Origin: an uncultured Clostridia bacterium
GTDB taxonomy: Bacteria; Bacillota; Clostridia; Christensenellales; Pumilibacteraceae
Assembly (NCBI GenBank): GCA_947588325.1
Contig: CANPYH010000078.1
Span: 1-6,430, forward strand
Length of the DNA stretch: 6,430 bases
Direction: 5' to 3'
The translations under genes and the position numbers were made by a program. Of this stretch, positions 4,493-6,430 are shown piece by piece (position 1 is the stretch's first letter; every line of letters starts with the position of its first letter). The notes below the pieces were generated by a model that was not told the origin of the DNA, did not search any database, and worked only from the letters and a program-made list of their open reading frames with translations.

Positions 4493-6430
4493 TTATAGTG
4501 ATCGTATACTGTCGACGGGGTTTTTCTTGGCGGCGCGGCGGACGGGGATAAAGGTTGCGGCAAACCAGGTCATCAGCGCAATGCCGAGCATTATCAATAT
4601 TGACGGTGCGCCGACAAACAGTACCCATACTTCCACTCTGTAAATCATGCAGAATATCGCGTTAATAACGGCGGTAAAGGCAAAGGTGCCAATCAGCGCA
4701 ATCAGGGTGCATATGATGACTATAACGCCCGATTCGGCGAAGAAGATTTTGAATACATCGATACTTCGCGCGCCGATTGCCCTTAATATTCCTATCTCTT
4801 TCTGCTTGTCCGCAATACTGACGGATATGAAGTAGAATAGCATAATTACCGTCAATACAGCCGATACTATCCCCACTATCATCATAATAAGTCGTACAAG
4901 TTTGAGACTTTCGCCGACCATTCCTACGTCCCTTGACATTTCACTTTCGACGTCATAATAAGTATCCGTTTTGCGGTCGGTGTTGTTCTTATTCGCTATT
5001 GCCCTCGCTTGAGAAGGGGAATTGAAATTCGCAAGCACATAATGAAAGTCTGCCGTGGGATCGATATACTCTTCGTAATTGGTTTCCATGGCAACTCTAT
5101 GAGCTATTCCCGCATAGTCGCTGAATTCTTGCGAGCAGTACACTCCTTCGTCATGATAGGTGCGGTATGTGTCACACTCGTCATAAATTCCCACTATTTC
5201 GCCGTCGCCGAGGTTCGTCGCTTTATATTCTCCCCTTTTTTTGACGTCCACTCTTATGGAGATAGGATGCTCCTCGACGTAATCTGAAATGATTCGGTGA
5301 GCGGCTTCGCGCCTCTGTTGGTTGGGCATATCGCCGGGAAGAGCCGAGTTTGTGGAAAGCCAACTCACTGCCAATTCCATATCGCTTAATTCCCCGTTTG
5401 TTTCACCGTTCAAGTTCATGTCGTGCTTATAATAATCGAGCAGAACGTCCGACCTGACTATGAATTGGGTTCGGCTCAATGCCTCGGTCCCTTCATGACT
5501 TCTGAAAAAAGTGACGGGCAATTGACTATACTCGGGATCTTTTTTGTATACGCGCAGGCATTCTCCGTACTCAAAATAGGAGTCGTTATCTTTGGCGTAC
5601 AAGCGGTAATTAGAACTTGAATAGTCGAAATAGTTCAGATAGTTTCTGTTAAACATCTGTGTTTTGGCTAAGAACAAATCTCGATTATCCCGATAGAAAT
5701 CCTTGGTAATAAGTCCGACAAGGCACAATGATTGAGGAAGGTAATTTAAGAGAAAACGGAACTTTTCGTCGTCTTGCTCATCTTCCGAAAGCCCTTTTAT
5801 CCCCTCTTCCGTATAGCGGTAAGGAATCTCTCCGCTGTCAAATACTCCCGATATAGTAAGATATACGTTCGGTTTTGCAAATATTTTTTCGCCAATCAGG
5901 TCTTGCGCCTTTGTAATCTTTTTTACATCGCCCCGATTGCCTTGCTCGTCGACATAGTGAAAATCCGCGTGCTGTGCACAAGAGAGGAAGTAAGAGCTGA
6001 CCGCTATCTCATTTGCCGACTTCGGATATTCTCCCGCTATGAACTTGTCGCGGAGTTTATGCTCATCGGGCAGCACGGACAGATATTTTATTTCCGGACG
6101 ATAAAAGCGGTCGTCATAGGAAAGCAAATTGTAGGTAAAGGCGGTGTCCGTACCGCTCCATTCGGGGAGATATATTCCCAAAGACACGCCGCCAAAGGAA
6201 GCAACGTCCCCATTCCCGATCGGCGCAGGCCAAGTCGCGTCCCTCTCCGAGGTCGTTGTTTTGCCTGTGTCAAGGTCGATTGTGCGGTATTCGTAATATT
6301 TGCTCATCAGCATATAATTACCGCCGCTCTTGACATGCGCGTCCGCAATGGCGTTGTTCTCGTTATAGAACATAGCCGTGGACATAAGCCCGAAGAGGAT
6401 AAAGGCAAAGGCGGCAAGAAAGATCGTAAC
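4493..6430 (-). CDS. ABC transporter permease, FtsX/MacB type, N-terminus beyond window
   Basis: The frame is open from the window edge (6430) to the TAA at 4495-4493, giving 645 visible residues, so the gene starts outside the window. Visible residues 1-20 (VTIFLAAFAFILFGLMSTAM) are a membrane helix. The ATG at 6385 lies inside this helix and has no ribosome site, so it is not the start. A large extracytoplasmic region follows (about 21-510), with NEIAVS (140-145) as in MacB-type periplasmic-core domains. Three more helices lie near 511-537, 568-595 and 603-628. The loop after the first of these carries KQKEIGILRAIGA (542-554), the FtsX coupling segment that contacts the ATPase, and the chain ends in RRAAKKNPVDSIRSL. 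In Clostridia such proteins often carry an ABC ATPase domain at the N-terminus or have a partner ATPase gene upstream; either would be outside this window. The substrate cannot be told: lipoprotein, peptide or antimicrobial handling are all possible. Base composition is more AT-rich by eye than the downstream operon. Confidence 0.9.
   Translation of the reverse strand, partial: VTIFLAAFAFILFGLMSTAMFYNENNAIADAHVKSGGNYMLMSKYYEYRTIDLDTGKTTTSERDATWPAPIGNGDVASFGGVSLGIYLPEWSGTDTAFTYNLLSYDDRFYRPEIKYLSVLPDEHKLRDKFIAGEYPKSANEIAVSSYFLSCAQHADFHYVDEQGNRGDVKKITKAQDLIGEKIFAKPNVYLTISGVFDSGEIPYRYTEEGIKGLSEDEQDDEKFRFLLNYLPQSLCLVGLITKDFYRDNRDLFLAKTQMFNRNYLNYFDYSSSNYRLYAKDNDSYFEYGECLRVYKKDPEYSQLPVTFFRSHEGTEALSRTQFIVRSDVLLDYYKHDMNLNGETNGELSDMELAVSWLSTNSALPGDMPNQQRREAAHRIISDYVEEHPISIRVDVKKRGEYKATNLGDGEIVGIYDECDTYRTYHDEGVYCSQEFSDYAGIAHRVAMETNYEEYIDPTADFHYVLANFNSPSQARAIANKNNTDRKTDTYYDVESEMSRDVGMVGESLKLVRLIMMIVGIVSAVLTVIMLFYFISVSIADKQKEIGILRAIGARSIDVFKIFFAESGVIVIICTLIALIGTFAFTAVINAIFCMIYRVEVWVLFVGAPSILIMLGIALMTWFAATFIPVRRAAKKNPVDSIRSL

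Noticed and set aside
6383..6385. ATG at 6385 as the start of the permease
   Set aside because: The frame stays open to the window edge, the ATG lies within a membrane helix, and no ribosome site precedes it. The true start is outside the window.

Overview
The window looks like part of a Bacillota (Clostridia-type) chromosome, probably from an uncultured gut-like lineage. Three things point there: the rpmE, yqhQ (DUF1385), prmC, prfA order typical of Clostridia, a zinc-type L31, and QueH rather than QueG as the queuosine enzyme. The lineage below class level is an inference. Every gene I can support is on the minus strand, so transcription runs from high to low coordinates.

Region by region, in the direction of transcription. 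At 6430-4493 is the C-terminal part of a large ABC-transporter permease (FtsX/MacB type), cut by the window edge and noticeably more AT-rich by eye than the rest. At 4492-4020 is a gene-poor spacer of about 470 bases. It holds two hairpins behind the permease, a foldback element of about 170 bases that looks like a dispersed palindromic repeat, an AT-rich stretch, and a perfect-consensus sigma-70/sigma-A promoter driving rpmE. At 4019-3807 is rpmE (ribosomal protein L31), followed at 3799-3750 by a strong intrinsic terminator. Next come three tightly packed genes: a fused yqhQ-prmC gene (3681-1822), prfA (1829-768, overlapping the fusion by 8 bases), and a fused queH-coaE gene (765 to beyond base 1, separated from prfA by 2 bases).

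The operon is organised around translation. PrmC methylates the glutamine of the GGQ motif of RF1, and RF1 (prfA) is the very next gene, translationally overlapped with its modifier. QueH completes queuosine in tRNA anticodons, and L31 is a ribosome component. Two of the three downstream genes are gene fusions: a membrane protein of unknown function with a release-factor methyltransferase, and a tRNA-modifying enzyme with dephospho-CoA kinase. No defence system, CRISPR array, transposase, rRNA or tRNA gene was seen. The most unusual items are the two fusions, the foldback element at 4251-4422, and the terminator that separates rpmE from the fused operon with no obvious second promoter.
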